This document shows positions 13,302 to 24,811 of a DNA stretch of 64,000 nt, in pieces (the first letter of the stretch is position 1; each line of letters starts with the position of its first letter). Under the pieces are notes generated by a model. That model ran no database searches. It was not told the DNA's origin and saw only the letters and a list, made by a program, of their open reading frames with translations. This DNA is from Symsagittifera roscoffensis (lineage: Eukaryota > Xenacoelomorpha > Acoela > Convolutidae): positions 26,771,378-26,835,377 of the forward strand of contig NC_087071.1 of NCBI RefSeq assembly GCF_963678635.1, written 5' to 3'. Made by a program: the position numbers and the translations under genes.

Positions 13302-16300
13302 ATGCCGTCGCTGAATAGAAACGAGAAACTGCAGTGTGGGGACTGTGGAAACATGTATATTCGTCAAAACGCAGCTCGACACCGCAAAAGATGTCAAGCA
13401 GGGTTCATTTTTTGTCCTGATTTTAAGTATTTCAGTCACAATCAACAACAAGAAACGAACTATCACGTGACCAAGAAGCATGCTAATCATCTTCCAAGCA
13501 ATCAACGGTTTGTTTGTCTTGCGAGAAGGAATTTCCGAGTTTATATTCGCTCCAACAACATCGGAGAAAAGTGCATGGAGCGAAACAAAGGAAAACAAGT
13601 GATACGGTGACAGACTTGAATAAGATTGTGGAGGAGGAAGGGGAAGATGGAGAGAAATTAAAAGAGGAGTTGAGTGCTTGCAAAACACTTCCTGGTAGAT
13701 AATGAGATGGAGAAGGGGAGACATAAGGAATTAACTTTCAAATGTCAAAGTTAGATATGCCAAGGTTATCAACGAGAAGCTTGAAGAAGTCTTCAACAAG
13801 CAGGATTACGCTGCAAAAATCAAAATTGCTCTGAAATTTGTTCTCCGTAATGTCGAAACGGGAAAATATCGGTGTTACTATGCACACGAAAACTGTGTAC
13901 GAAAGCGGATTTGATTACAATCCAGGGCAAAGTTGAAAAGTTTGATATTGTGGAGCAATGCACTCAAGAAACGAATTTGATTAGAATCCATATAAGAGTT
14001 TGAAAGTTTGATATTGTGGAGCAACCTACTCAAGAACGTCAAAACATAAAGTGGAGGTCCAAATTGATCAGAAATTTTACTATTTTTGCTGCACTACTAA
14101 AATCATCCCAATGAGATGTCCGGACTCTGTCTTGCCTGAGCCTTTACTACGACAAAAGCAAGTAAACTGTCTTTTATCGGATAAAGATAAACAACCATAC
14201 AAAGATCATCTTTGACTTTTCCGGGCGTTAACAATCTATTTGCATTGTCATAGTAACTCCGATGCTGTTACATCTCAGCTTTTCACAGAGTTTGTATCAA
14301 AATTTAGATACGATCTGAAGAACTTTCGTGTAGTGTCAATTGATGATCTACCTCTTGTTGAGGAAATAGTTGAACGCAACCTATTCATTTACGATTTGAC
14401 TTTCAAGTAGGTTAAGATGTTGGAGAAGCAGCCAAGTAAAGTATTGGAAAATTTGAAAAAAAACGTGAAATTGTTAAGATTCAACAACCATATTATTCAT
14501 ACGATTGATATTGGTTCTTTCTTCAAGTGTTTCCGATGTCCTACCTGTGACTGTTTCTTCAACAGATCAGACAACTTCAATAGACCTCTTCTAATTTGTA
14601 AAGATATAGTGCGACATATTTATCCCAAAAAACGCGTACACACTGCGTAAAAAAAATTCGACAAACTGGATGGATTCAACATTCCTTACACTGAAGATCA
14701 GAAACTATTTGGTAATGTAACAGTTTTTATCTTCGAATCCATTTGTGCTCCACAGAAGAGTTGAAAGCAACCGCAACAACTACTTCGATTAGATAATATA
14801 TCCCTATTTTCGTCTCAATATCTTCAAATCTGCAAGATGATCCAATTTTTTTGTTTGAAAAAGATCCAGAGCTTTTAATAATTGCTTTTGTTTCCAGCCA
14901 ATTTTATCCATTCTCAATGTGCCAAGAGATGCCGACCGGACGTTACACAAGATGGTAGTATGACTCTGAAACTGATCGATTTGAAGCTAGAAATGACAGG
15001 ACTTTAAGTTTCGAGAACTTGGTAATGTCCTTCTATCACGAAGTGAGACCAGAGTGGAAAAATGTGAGTTTTTACACAACCGGAAAGCAGAAGAAAATTG
15101 ACTGTTTCCACATTGATGGCTATATCGATGATCAATGTAAAACATTATTTGATCATGCCAAGAAACCTGTCCATTTTTGTCAAAACAAGATACTGAAAGA
15201 GGAAATAAGAAGCGAAATATGGATGAGTTGAAACGAGAGTACATAGAGGAAAGACGTTACAAAATTCAGGAAAGGTGGGAGTGTGAGTAGTGGGAACATT
15301 TTAAAACAGATTCTTCAGTCAAGAAATATGTCAAGAAAAACTTTTCATATGACCTCTGTCTACTGATTTTTTTTAGCTTGAAGAAATAAAAAACGGATAT
15401 CTTTTAGGATATGTGCAATGCGATTTAATAGTTCCAGACGAGTTGGAGCCCATATTTTCATTTTTTTTTCTCCATATTTAAAAATATTGACGTCTGCCGT
15501 AACGAAATTGGAGAATACATGGAAAACTCTGCCGAAGAAAATGGTACAATCATCACACCCCTTCTGAACTTTTATTAAAGTCCTGGACTTCAATATACCA
15601 AAATTTATCGATTTATTGAGTACACACCTAGAAAATCTTTCAAAAATTTTGTTCAATCTGTTTTAGATGCTCGGCGAGACGGAGACGAGAATCTAAATCT
15701 GGAGCTGTTGCTGAGACGATGAAGCTTTTTTAGTAATATCTCGTACTGTTATCAAACTATGGACAGATCCAGACTCAGGATAACCAGATATGTCAGCGAG
15801 GAGAAGACACACAAAAACGATAAATGAGACAATGTTATGAAAAAAGATTTATGGAGTGGAATAATAGAGTCAACAATTGAACATAGAGAACCAATTATTG
15901 TAGGCTTTTTCATTCTTAAAAATGCCAAACTTAGAATGTTGGAGTCATACTACAACTTCTTCCACAAGTATTGCGATGAGAATAAATTCGAGGAATTGGA
16001 GATGGATACGGACTATTTGTATCTTGCATTAGAAGAAGATAACCTGTACGATTGTATGTTACTTGAGAAGAGAGCCCAGTGGAAACTAATTCGTCGAAAT
16101 GATTGTAGAGACAACTATATAGCTGATGCAAATCAGAATTTTTTCCAAGTAAATGCGGCGCTCGTCACAAAAAGTATGACAAACGAAAACATGGATTATT
16201 CAAAGAAGAATTTCGCTGCACTGAAATGTTGCGCCTGTGCAGCAAAACGTATTGCTGCTATGATAGTAAATGCACAAACTTAAATCTAGCAATAAAAGAA

Positions 16301-16509
16301 TCAACAAAAGAACTCTAGAAGATATCGGAGAATGGACAATGTCTAATAACAGACGATTTCTTGACAAAGCTGTAAATTTGAAGTCGACCAACTGCGGATT
16401 CAAAATATCCAACCATTTAGTCGGAACGTATGAACAAACTAAAAAAGACTCAGTTACTTTTACCCGAAAAGGGAAGTTCTTAATGATGGAATACATACTA
16501 GGCCAATGA
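13302..16509 (+). pseudogene. Polinton/Maverick protein-primed DNA polymerase B remnant, exonuclease deleted
   Basis: The copy with most PolB landmarks in the window, broken into many frames. From 13302 it starts MPSLNRNEK, with a C-x2-C-x11-H-x3-C finger, a damaged second finger and a classical C2H2 finger at about 13508-13576. A further cysteine cluster (CPTCDCFFNRSD) lies at about 14540. At 14690-14760 the exonuclease domain begins with NIPYTEDQKLF and VFIFESIC, an ExoI motif whose aspartate is lost. Only about 130 bases later comes a motif A-like stretch (QFYPFSM, about 14898), so most of the exonuclease is deleted. Motif B is degraded (SNISYCYQ, about 15730). Motif C is DTDYLYLAL at 16005-16031, and the C-terminus reaches 16509. 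Family PolBs of this type make the element's own genome. It reads toward the terminus at 17.16 kb. Stops and frameshifts rule out function. Confidence 0.88.
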
Positions 16510-17160
16510 TTTTGTAAATTTAACCGTTAAACTGTAATAAAAAATCATACGATGCAATGATTTATAGATAATTTAACTTTTCAGCTGTAAAATAACAATT
16601 TACAGTAATTTAATTTTTTTTCTGAAATACTTTTTTTCTTCTTTTAAGCTTCTGTTAGGTTTCAGCATGGTTTCAAGTAGATGTTTAAAAAGTAAGATTA
16701 TCCATTAAATTAGTTAATAGGTCAAATTATAGCTAGTCTTATTGTGTTTTGTAGTTTTTTTTGAAAATTTTTCAATTTTTTCGATAACAATTTTGAACTT
16801 TACCCAAAAATTCTTACCATTGAATTACCATGTACCAAAAAAAAATAGTTAAAAGACCTTCATTCCACAATCTACAAGTAATTAACAATCAATTTTTTAC
16901 CAAGTAGAAAAAGCGCAACGGGTTTTTTGCGAAAAACTAAACATTTCGACACAAAAACCAAAAAATGCCATTTTCTTACAACGTTCTCACCATCACACAA
17001 ACCATGAAACCTTACCATCGGTTTTCTCTATCCTAATACTTTCCAGACTCTATACCCAATCTTAATACATAGCTTGCAGACCGGGTGCTCTATTCGCTAT
17101 CTTAATACATGGCGGTCTGCACCCAACCCCGCCCCCACTTCTCCTCACACATATACTACT
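16510..17160. repeat. Polinton-like terminal and subterminal region, copy A
   Basis: This follows the PolB C-terminus. Its inner part (16510-16700) matches the reverse complement of 63370-63545, including CATACGATGCAATGATTTATA-like and TTACAGTAATTT blocks. The outer part (about 17010-17160) carries copies of a TATGTATTAAGATAG unit on the minus strand, a C-rich stretch and a terminus that reads AGTATATGTGTGAGG inward. The same features recur at 44.3-44.7 and 63.06-63.36 kb. Polintons have long inverted termini starting with AG. The matching left terminus of this copy is not found in the window. Confidence 0.7.
17076..17120. other. Terminal hairpin of Polinton copy A
   Basis: GCAGACCG at 17076-17083 pairs perfectly with CGGTCTGC at 17113-17120 around a 29-base loop. 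The loop holds the conserved TATTAAGATAG-type motif (on the minus strand). An equivalent stem with a different sequence is present at 44571-44619. Confidence 0.6.
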
Positions 17161-17932
17161 TCTAAATCAACCATATTACTTTTTTCCTCATTTAAACACT
17201 TAGCATGAAGCAGAGTTTTTCATTCTATTAAAATTTGAGCAAAACCTTTAGTTGGAAGAGTAATTTGCTTGAGTTATTTTGCACTTGCCGTGGGACACTT
17301 TCTACTAAACTGAATTGGTTTCTATGAAAATATAGTCTCGTGGTACAATTCTGTGTTCCAAAAAAGTGACAGCCAAATTATAATCGATAAAATTAAACAC
17401 GATGTTTTGTGTTGTGAAATCGTGTGGCGATGATAATGTTATTGGTGATGATAATTAAACTGTATAGGCTTTGTTTAGGAAATTTTGTATACCTAATTTT
17501 GTAATTATAATCAATATAATAGTCTGAAAAATAACTTAATAATATGTTTAACTTTATATCTTAAGCCTACACTTGGATGCGGGCAGAGCGAGGCGAGTCA
17601 CAATTCAAACGTTGTTTGACATTCATTGAAGTCACGAATTAAGTCTTGGTATTCAAACCAACAGCACTATTTGGGGTTGTTTTCACTAGTAAACAGAAAT
17701 CACAATCATTTTTTTTTCACAAAAAAAAACAATAAAACCTCAAACTTAGGCTTAAAAATTTTTACGGAAATGAATGTGATGTAGCAATTTAGCAAGATAT
17801 GAACAATTTTCGTGGTGAAGCAATATTGCATCACCTTCTCGAAGTTTTTCCCACCTTTTCCATTATTTTAGCAAAATGGTTTGTGTTTGGAAAGCACTGT
17901 GCTACATTTCGATCATGCGGTGATTTTAAAAA
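17161..17932. other. Spacer between Polinton terminus and lipase gene
   Basis: AT-rich sequence without a supported gene. It should contain the lipase promoter, but no TATA box or initiator stands out. A short open frame at 17799-18014 overlaps the lipase start in another frame and is not called. Confidence 0.4.
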
Positions 17933-19462
17933 ATGTCCGAAACGAGGAGCTCGCACTTCTTCTACGTTTCGTTGGACGAAATTCAAAATTGCAAACCCTT
18001 TGAAAGGCCATTAGGGGGACCCAATGTTCGACAGGAGACTCGTGATGAGATTGCCCGCCAGTTTAACAAAAAAAAGCCCCCGCTGTTCCTAGAAGACATA
18101 ACCGATAACAGTTCGAACCCTGATAAAATTAATACCAAAGAGACCAATCTACAAGTAGGCAGTCATTACTTGTGGAATTGTGACATTTGGAGGCAAAAAT
18201 TTCTGGTTCAAAACGCTCTCTACTGCTCCTCTTTAGCCTACGAATCATACCCATATAACAATTTAAGGAAAAAGGACAATTTTCACGGAGTAACGAAACT
18301 GGTTGCAGCTAACCGATTATTCGGTCAACAAGTGGCTTCTTTGTTTTTGTTGGAAAAGGATCAAAGTTTACGAGGCGAACAAATATTTCTTATCGCCTTT
18401 AGAGGAACAACACTGGGCGACGAGCATGATTTTATTACAAACATTAAACTCGGTTTGAAAACAGATTCCAAGTTTGAAGGAAAATTTCACAGTGGTTTCT
18501 TGGAACGATCGCAAAGTACGCCAATTGAAGAGATTTTAAATTTGGCTGAAAAATACAATGTTAGACAAATACTAACTTGCGGTCACTCTCTTGGCGGTGC
18601 AGTGTCGTCCTTGTGTCACTTGCGATTGATGCAATTCCTTGATGAAAAGGGAGACGCTTCATTTGAACTGACCAACATGACTTTTGGAGCTCCTTTTTTT
18701 GGCAATCATGAGCTCCAAGTATGCGCGTCACAGCGAGGATACACCCATAGGATGTTTCACTTTGTAAATTCTTCTGATATCGTACCGATAGTGCTCTCAT
18801 CTGGTCAAATAAAAAAATATTGTGATAGCAAATATTTAGGCAAAGTAATGTTACCCGTAATAAGAAAAACGATCAAACTTTGCATTCGGGCCGTTTGCAG
18901 AGAGAGTTTTACTCGCTCAGAACCAGTTACAGAAGAAGAAGTAGCAGATATTTCTGCGTTTCTGAACAAAGAGGAAACGACAAATGACAATAACTGTTAT
19001 GTTCCGATCGGCAAATACCTTTCGATCTATGAAGACAACAACCAAACAAAAATTCAACAGCTTGGCAACCAACCCAGCACAGTTCGATCCGTTTTGAACG
19101 AAAGATTCGCAAATCAACGTTTAAAATGGTTCGAAATAGAATGCTTTCACTCACTACGTAACTATTCCGAAACTATCGAAAAAGGCCTGGGCGGTTTCCG
19201 TCCCATCACTAAAACTAACGACAATGTTCTAGTTGAAAAAGTGCATCGCGTAGACTTTGCTGCAGAACACGGCCACAATTTCGAAATGTCATTGACTTCC
19301 TACACTTGCGCGGCAAATTGTGGCACCTCTTTACCTCTGATGCGTTCCAATAGCCCGTTTGTATTTTGCAAAGCCTGTTATCGGGACCCAAACACTGTGG
19401 AATATTTTTTCCATCAACAATGCTCACACATAGACGGTGGTGACTATGAAAAAACCCAATAA
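17933..19462 (+). CDS. Class-3 (alpha/beta hydrolase) lipase, 509 residues, intact
   Basis: A single uninterrupted frame from ATG 17933. It has the hallmarks of the lipase class 3 family, which hydrolyses acylglycerols or related esters: FRGTT at residues 156-160 (oxyanion-hole region), the nucleophile elbow GHSLGG at 217-222 with Ser219, a candidate acid Asp282 in NSSDIVPIV, and a candidate His406 in CFHSLRNY. Residues 1-75 are poorly conserved-looking and contain no signal peptide or membrane segment, so a cytosolic enzyme is likely. The C-terminal 60 residues hold several cysteines (TCAANC, FCKAC, QQCSH), suggesting a zinc-ribbon-like tail. The stop overlaps an AATAAA signal. No intron is apparent. 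It starts 770 bases outside the Polinton terminus at 17.16 kb and is the only long intact gene in the window. It may be a host gene, a retrocopy or former element cargo. Confidence 0.9.
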   Translation: MSETRSSHFFYVSLDEIQNCKPFERPLGGPNVRQETRDEIARQFNKKKPPLFLEDITDNSSNPDKINTKETNLQVGSHYLWNCDIWRQKFLVQNALYCSSLAYESYPYNNLRKKDNFHGVTKLVAANRLFGQQVASLFLLEKDQSLRGEQIFLIAFRGTTLGDEHDFITNIKLGLKTDSKFEGKFHSGFLERSQSTPIEEILNLAEKYNVRQILTCGHSLGGAVSSLCHLRLMQFLDEKGDASFELTNMTFGAPFFGNHELQVCASQRGYTHRMFHFVNSSDIVPIVLSSGQIKKYCDSKYLGKVMLPVIRKTIKLCIRAVCRESFTRSEPVTEEEVADISAFLNKEETTNDNNCYVPIGKYLSIYEDNNQTKIQQLGNQPSTVRSVLNERFANQRLKWFEIECFHSLRNYSETIEKGLGGFRPITKTNDNVLVEKVHRVDFAAEHGHNFEMSLTSYTCAANCGTSLPLMRSNSPFVFCKACYRDPNTVEYFFHQQCSHIDGGDYEKTQ

Positions 19463-19463
19463 A
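19458..19463 (+). promoter_or_regulatory. Poly(A) signal AATAAA overlapping the lipase stop codon
   Basis: The TAA stop at 19460-19462 lies inside AATAAA at 19458-19463. This would give an extremely short 3' untranslated region if used. Other AATAAA-like strings occur further downstream, so use of this one is inference. Confidence 0.45.
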
Positions 19464-20668
19464 TTCAAAGCGTTACCTGGATTGCGATCCATATAAGAAA
19501 ATGCATATGAAACAATTTTATTTATGGAATCTATGAGAAAAACGTTTGACAGAAGAAATTTGTATGATAAGCTATTTATAAAGAAACTTTATTTTTTTTA
19601 GACTTTCATGCTCACAAATTTTGATTTTACAAACAAGACATATAGTTTGGGATGTTTTTTCAGCACTTTAGTGACAACAAAAATTTCCATAAAAAAGGAA
19701 ACTATCGTAGAAATTATAAAAAATAAATTTATACAAATTTTTTTCCGGTTTTTTGTTTTGTAACATTTTTTGAGAAAAAATAATCTCAATCTTGCCTAAA
19801 TCACTAGTTTTTTAAGCGTTTGTATATTTCTCGAATCACACCAACCATGCACTAAAAACAACACTAATTTGAAGAAGAAAAAAAACTTTTTCTATATGGT
19901 CGGAACAGACTATGCTACTTGCGCAGCAACCGGCTATACTAGATTTTGTTTTTTTTAATGCTAAGATAGACCCAACTTTGTAAAAAAAAAGAAAAGGCAT
20001 TTTGCAGTTTCTCTGCGTGGTAACTGCTACTCACACTCTGGTTTTCTTTATGACAGAAATTCCTTAGTTAGTGTTATTGGATAAAACAAGAAAAATCAAA
20101 TCATTTAAAAAAGATATTTATTAATGGGAAAAATGCCAGTCATACAATTTCATGATATGGTGATATGGGAGAAAGTTTATCAAGCAATTCGTTGAATTGG
20201 GATATTCTTTTCACGTTTTTTCGTGATAAAAAATAGCAAAAATCTCGTCCTTTTATTCCAGGCGAAAATTGTAAATTCATAGTAGGGAAAAATGCTAATT
20301 TTGCTCTTTTAGTCCATGAGTTTTTATCAAACATTATTATAAGCTTTTCTCAATAAAATGTAAGTATTGAACAAGCATTTTTGTCAACCCATGTTGCTTG
20401 CTAAAATATTAAGACTTTTTTCAACTGCAGGAGATATTTTTCTAAGAATTTCAAACGAAAAACACCACCGTCTAAAAAGTGCATGCTACAAATGAACACG
20501 AGGTGTTCAAAGACTTAAATAATATTGGCTGTCTGAAACTTGTCCAACATAACCGAATCTTCGACATGATCGCTTTATCGGCTGGAAATCTGATTGAATT
20601 TTGCATCTGGCAAGAAGTACAATACCTCGGGTCAACAAAAATAGTGAAGTTAAAGGCTAAGATAAAAG
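19464..20668. other. AT-rich spacer
   Basis: Nothing recognisable. Open frames at 19598-19789 and 20140-20334 (minus) and 20479-20673 (plus) are short, and the first is dominated by K, F and I. Confidence 0.4.
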
Positions 20669-23399
20669 CGTAAGTGTTTTCATAGCTCTAATACTGGGGC
20701 TGAGGTGAGCAGGGAGCGGAAAAGAGAGGGAACAAATTGTTCTAGATTGTTCTAGAGCGTTCCAAACGGGTCATTAACAGTTCTAGATTGTTCCAGAACT
20801 ATCATACACATACCTGATCACTGTTAACTCTCCCTTTTCCACTATTCAGTAATTGAGGACGTAATTCATGTCTGAAAAACACTAACAATTAATACAAAAA
20901 ACTCCGAACTAAGTAAGGATTTATTTTTTTTTAGAAAAGTCTACAACAACCACATTGAAACCTTGAGCCATGCCAATATTCTTTTCTCATGTCTGTGTTT
21001 AAAATGTATCACCAAGAAACCGTATATTGATTTATCAAGGAATTTTGATCTTCACAAATTTTCAATTTTCTATAGTTTTTCAATTGCTCATGCAAACTTT
21101 TGGAATTTTCTATAGAAATTAAAAGTTATTTCAGCTCTACTGGAAAAATATTTTACAAATGCCTTATTCAATTGAGGTTAATGAAAATGAGATTTCGAAT
21201 TTCTATTTTTGGAAATTGTAGCGATAATGACGTCATGATTTGAACGAAGTTTTCATTTTTTCACCAACGCTTCAATTGTTGCACGAAGCATCAAACACTT
21301 CAGGCTACTGGTCAGACTATCAACAAATCTCGGAGTGTAAGTAAAAGCAACAACAAAGTTATTCAAGTTTCAATGGGTGCCTTAATGAAAAATTGAGAGT
21401 AAAATTTTTGACATGTAATTTTTTTTAAATTTTAGTCTTTTTAGTTCACATTTATTTTGGATAATGATTTCCCTGCTTTTTTTGTATTTTAGAGAGAAAA
21501 ACTTAAAAACGAAATACAAAAAGAAAACTCCTTGTTTGGTTCCTTGAACACTTTTATAACAAGCTCGTCTTTTATAGTCCAGTGGGACAAAATAAAAAAA
21601 TGAAAAACAAATATCTAGAAGCTAATTCGAATAAACCTGAAAATTCTTTTTGTGAAACTCTGTTTCGACAATTTTAAACAAAACTTTTTAATCAAGTTTG
21701 ATGATTTTTTTTCAGATTTCGTAAAAACTTTGGATGTCTTATTTAAGGCCTGGTACTTTTGGTGTTTGCTTAGTAAGTTAGTGGGAACACCTGCACAGTT
21801 AATATCATGAAACAAACATGAAACAAGATATGAACTCATCTATACACTCATTACTGCACACTTCCCAAGGGGTATTTACCTAATTGACTTTGAGTTTTCG
21901 CAGCATGAATACTCAGTCTAATGATGCCCCTCCTAACCGCAAGGAGGGGCATTAAGAGAATTTTAAGCGTTAAGAGAATTTTATGCGTTGGCATAAAATT
22001 AGTAAACTTCGAGCTAGAACAAGAATGCCCCTTCTAATCAGTTAATAATTTTAGAAATTTAATTTTAACTTTTTTTTCTGATTGGTGCTTTCAATGCCCA
22101 TCTGAACTAAGAACTTGAGAGGCAAAAATTAGTCAAATTGTTTAAAACTTGACCCAAAAATGCTTCTCTTTATCAGTAAAAAATTTTTAAGGCACAAACT
22201 AAGGTCCACTTACTTGACTGTTTTGGAACTGCTTCTTTCTCCGTTTTTCGTATTATTTTTGCAATGGCTTGTTCTGCGACTTATCCAAGTTTTGTGATCG
22301 TATTCGATTGAGCTCACGTTTCATTTTTCAAGCTCTTCGTTTTTGAGATGAAATATTTGCGCTTTTTCTCTTCTTATTAAGTGAGACGTGTTTGTCATTT
22401 TTGCTCCAAAGACTTGACAGCAATCTAAACTCTACGTTAATTGAAGGGTGAAACTTTGCAAACTCTTCGAGGATAAATTGGCTTTTTCATTTAGTGCTGG
22501 ATAATAGCATGCACTCTGCGTCAATGATGAAAGTTTCCATGTCCTTCAAGCCTTTCAGGATATTTTTCGTGCTAATCTGCTGACAGTACATGATAGAAGC
22601 TGTCCGATCACGTAAGCGTAGGATCAAATGCAGGAGATCTGGAATGGAACAAGGATTGCTGTTATTGCTTCGATGAGGGTAAGTTGAGTGGGCAATATTG
22701 TCGAGCCAAATTGTAATTTTTGATTTCTTCTAAGTCTTCCTTTCTCCAATAAGTTCTCTTCTACCGTTTTCGTTGAAACTCAAACCAGGGATAGTAAAAC
22801 TTCTATTGAGAAATTTCTCGCAATCATCATGTTGAATCGTTTTGATTGTATGCTCTAATGAACGGTGCCGGTCTCTAAATTGTCTTACATAAAAGGATCT
22901 ACAAAATAACAACTTGGTCTTTTAATCAATTCATTGAAATTCTTTAAGAAGTTTATCTGAAAAATTTGGCAATACAATTAGGAGAGATAAGGGCTACAAT
23001 TGGGCTAGAAATTGAGTTGTTCATTGTTTGACTTTGCCCAAGGCAGCGTCTTTTAAGCCAGACAGCGTGTCTTAATGCACATGCATTTTAATGAAACATA
23101 GCGCAAAATTTTTATGCATATTAATTCAACCCGTGTAGATTAACCAACAACCTCGCGTAGGAATTTGAAATTTTAATGCTACAAAGAACTTAATAGTTCA
23201 GAGATAACAAGTAATGTTCAGATAGATTTACATTTTGGTTCTTTTTATTTAGCGTATATGTGTATTACTTCTGGGACAATCTGGAACGGTTAATGACCAG
23301 TTTGCAACGTTCCAGAACAATCTTAAGTTTTTTGCTCGTGCTCTTTTCTATGGCCTGCTCCCGTCCCCTTTCCCGGGTTACAGCTATGCAAACACCTGC
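20669..23399. mobile_element. Candidate DNA transposon or MITE-like unit bounded by about 135-base inverted repeats
   Basis: The left end (20669-20806) and right end (23263-23399, reverse-complemented) align over about 135 bases. Shared blocks include GTGTTT-CATAGCT near the tips, GAGCAGG, AAAAGAG, AGATTGTTCT, GCAAAC/CCAAAC-GGTCATTAAC and AGATTGTTCCAGAA. The ends are richer in GC than the interior. I found no transposase in the 2.45 kb between them, so it would be non-autonomous. Superfamily and target-site duplication cannot be settled by eye. Confidence 0.55.
21924..21952. other. Perfect 10-base-pair GC-rich hairpin
   Basis: ATGCCCCTCC at 21924-21933 pairs with GGAGGGGCAT at 21943-21952 around a 9-base loop (TAACCGCAA). 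A related half-site, AATGCCCCTTC, lies near 22024. It sits inside the inverted-repeat unit at 20.67-23.40 kb. It looks like a bacterial terminator but nothing else here is bacterial. Confidence 0.6.
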
Positions 23400-24025
23400 T
23401 ACTGATAGGGTAGAAAAGATCATTCTAAGCTTTTAATTGTTCGCTCTGTATATGATATAAAGCAGAACAATGAGAGCTTCTTGCTTAAATTTGTTTGTTT
23501 TTATAAAACAGAGGTTGCAATTGGTACTTAGTTATAATTCTTTTGCCCCTAAGTTTTCAACAAAAAAATGTCAGCAATGCTATCAATCTCAATAAATATT
23601 TAACTAAAAAGAGCGCTGATGCTCATTATAAAGTTTTGTTTTCAGTCGATTGATATCGTCATATAAATCTCTCTAAAAAGCCAAAGTAGCACAATCAGCA
23701 CAACATTTTTCTTTTTTGATCAAGTAAGAACTCACTTCTGTGTAAAATTTTGGAGCTCCCCTATCTACAATTTACTTGTACCATAATATGCTTTTATTAA
23801 AGCTTTCTGTATTGTTCACTTCGCTGAAGCCGAAGATCAGTTCCTGAAACGTCAACTCACTTTGATTGTTGCGTAGTGCAGGATTTATAGAGATTCGAAA
23901 ATCTTCACTATAATTTTTTTTCAAAGTTTTGCTCAAAATTGAAAAACACCATTTTCCTTTATGATATGTTTGCAGCAAAATGTGTAGCCGGTAATTTTTT
24001 GAGGAAAAATAAACAAACAATCTAA
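23400..24025. other. Spacer upstream of the 24 kb gene
   Basis: AT-rich, no supported gene. An 82-codon open frame on the minus strand (23772-24020) lacks any motif. Confidence 0.4.
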
Positions 24026-24811
24026 ATCAAGAAGAAACTTTTAAATGTCCCTAAAGGTGACCCGGTGTTCAAGGCAACAATTGATGTTGCGAGATATTGG
24101 TCAGTCCCAATTAGCGTAACCGAAACACTCAGTCTTCTAGTAGTAAATATTGGTCAACAGCTACACCACAAACTTACACAGGAATTAAACAACAGAGATT
24201 TTTATACTGATACTTTGGGCGACGTTGCAGCTAGTCTATTTGCAGGCATTACCACGCCCTTCATTTTCCAGGGTTGTTGTGAGTTCTTCTTTCACATCGA
24301 TGCAGGAGAAGAAAAATGTATTTCCTGGAATTATTTTTTTAAAAGAGTTGGAGTTGCAACAATGAGTCTTAAGCTAGGGAAGTTTATTTTGAAACGTGCC
24401 ATGGGGAAACTGCCGTACATTTTGACATTTGAAGAAATGTCCAATTCCGATTTGTTTGTTACTGCTTTGAACGTTTTGGATATTCCCAGCTCAGACGAAG
24501 ACATTAACAAAATTAGTCACAACGAAATCATGCAATGCTACATGTCAAAAGTTGGAGCTCAATCTCTCGAACTCTCAACGTTGCCTGATTACAATCGTGA
24601 GCAGAAGTTTACAAACAGAGATAAATCTGAACAATTGTACGAGTCATCAAAAAACTTGTTGATTTCGTTCTACAAAAACCCAAACTTGGTTTCTCGTGAG
24701 GTTAAACGTTTAGTCAAACAAAAGTGGGAACTAAACAAAGAAACCTGCTGTTTTGTCGCATCGTCTGACCTTATTGGGAAAATGAAAACTTTACAAGAAC
24801 AACTCCACTGA
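24026..24811 (+). CDS. Hypothetical protein, about 262 open codons, start uncertain
   Basis: An uninterrupted frame from just after a TAA (24023-24025) to TGA at 24809-24811. It has no ATG near its 5' end (the first candidate is a GTG at 24065), so the real start may be in an upstream exon or have been lost. Composition is soluble and protein-like. A moderately hydrophobic stretch (SLFAGITTPFIFQG) and a basic segment (KLGKFILKRAMGK) are visible, but I recognise no family. From about 24769 another frame, shifted by -1, is open to 24966 and encodes a strongly basic tail with RRKRK and KRPRR, like nuclear-localisation or nucleic-acid-binding tails. The two frames overlap by about 40 bases. This suggests a recent frameshift, an intron or programmed slippage. 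The inverted-repeat unit ends 0.6 kb upstream. Confidence 0.55.
   Translation: MKKKLLNVPKGDPVFKATIDVARYWSVPISVTETLSLLVVNIGQQLHHKLTQELNNRDFYTDTLGDVAASLFAGITTPFIFQGCCEFFFHIDAGEEKCISWNYFFKRVGVATMSLKLGKFILKRAMGKLPYILTFEEMSNSDLFVTALNVLDIPSSDEDINKISHNEIMQCYMSKVGAQSLELSTLPDYNREQKFTNRDKSEQLYESSKNLLISFYKNPNLVSREVKRLVKQKWELNKETCCFVASSDLIGKMKTLQEQLH

Noticed and set aside
13209-13724. 171-codon minus-strand open frame
   Set aside because: Exactly antisense to the zinc-finger start of the PolB remnant. Rich in S and L, without motifs.
21924-21952. Rho-independent terminator
   Set aside because: The hairpin is perfect but is not followed by a T run, and nothing in the window is bacterial.
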